Assembly: GCA_964016875.1 (NCBI GenBank)
Contig: OZ024724.1
Location: forward strand, 19,824,200 to 19,888,199
DNA from: Fallopia convolvulus
Taxonomy: Eukaryota; Streptophyta; Magnoliopsida; Caryophyllales; Polygonaceae
Reading direction: 5' to 3'
Length of the DNA: 64,000 bases
A model generated the notes under the pieces. That model had not been told where the DNA came from and made no database searches. It worked only from the letters and a program-made list of their open reading frames with translations. This document shows, piece after piece, positions 63,838 to 64,000 of the stretch (position 1 is the stretch's first letter; each line of letters starts with the position of its first letter). Made by a program: the position numbers and the translations under genes.

Positions 63838-64000
63838 GGGCTCGTTTGGTATTGATATCTAAGATATGAGATATCGGATATCGGTATCGGTATGAATATC
63901 AAGATATCGGTATGAGTGATATCTAGATATCGGATATGGGTATGGATATGAGTGATATCTTTGATATACCAATTTCCTGGGGTATATGAAAATAACACTC
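63838..64000. mobile_element. Start of a Tourist-like MITE, cut by window end
   Basis: TAA then GGGCTCGTTTGGTATTGATA, the same terminus as the right end of the SDR-intron MITE (40668-40952), followed by degenerate GATATCGG/GATATCTA iterations to the window edge. Confidence 0.55.

Overview
This is nuclear DNA of a flowering plant, most likely a eudicot. The evidence is spliced plant genes with GT/AG introns (a class III peroxidase, a plant-type PEX13 without an SH3 domain, and a short-chain dehydrogenase of the neomenthol/salutaridine reductase group), AT-rich intergenic DNA, and a dense load of plant transposable elements: Ty1/copia, Athila-like Ty3/gypsy, L1-type LINEs, SINEs, CACTA, hAT, MULE, Tourist-like and Stowaway-like elements. 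A guess of an asterid is possible but not supported well enough to name a genus.

Layout. 1-6.5 kb: a decayed copia element entering from the left edge, an Athila-like LTR with primer binding site, and a decayed LINE reverse transcriptase. 6.5-13.5 kb: AT-rich repeat-derived DNA with a 265-290 bp MITE, an array of short GTTCCC/GGGAAC hairpins in LTR-like sequence, a tRNA-like sequence and a 5'-truncated LINE with a clean target-site duplication (TSD). 14.07-15.34 kb: a complete three-exon peroxidase gene whose distal catalytic histidine is replaced by serine. 16.7-24.6 kb: a 7.85 kb CACTA transposon (TSD ATA) inserted in a ~230 bp tandem repeat and itself hit by a 741 bp solo LTR. 25.0-30.0 kb: a 5.0 kb hAT-type element holding a second, 4.1 kb hAT element that codes for a BED/DUF659/hAT-dimerisation transposase with one in-frame stop. 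31.3-34.3 kb: PEX13. 34.8-41.7 kb, minus strand: a four-exon SDR gene whose 4.6 kb second intron holds a decayed copia element. 42.7-46.7 kb: LINE 3' end, a SINE with TSD, repeats. 47.0-49.0 kb: a non-autonomous hAT with a nested 999 bp MULE, both with perfect TSDs. 50.4-58.3 kb: a second CACTA (7.94 kb, TSD AAG) carrying exon-like fragments and a nested 3.3 kb LTR (TSD CATTT). 58.3-64 kb: AT-rich DNA with MITEs, a short LTR and a TGCACGACC-rich repeat.

Only three host genes look real. They do not form a pathway: a secreted peroxidase-fold protein, a peroxisomal docking protein and a cytosolic reductase. The main story is transposon nesting: at least seven insertions can be delimited to the base from termini plus TSDs (two CACTA, three hAT, one MULE, one LINE), with further solo LTRs, a SINE and MITEs. 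I found no transposase in either CACTA. All calls are from reading the sequence; no database search was made.
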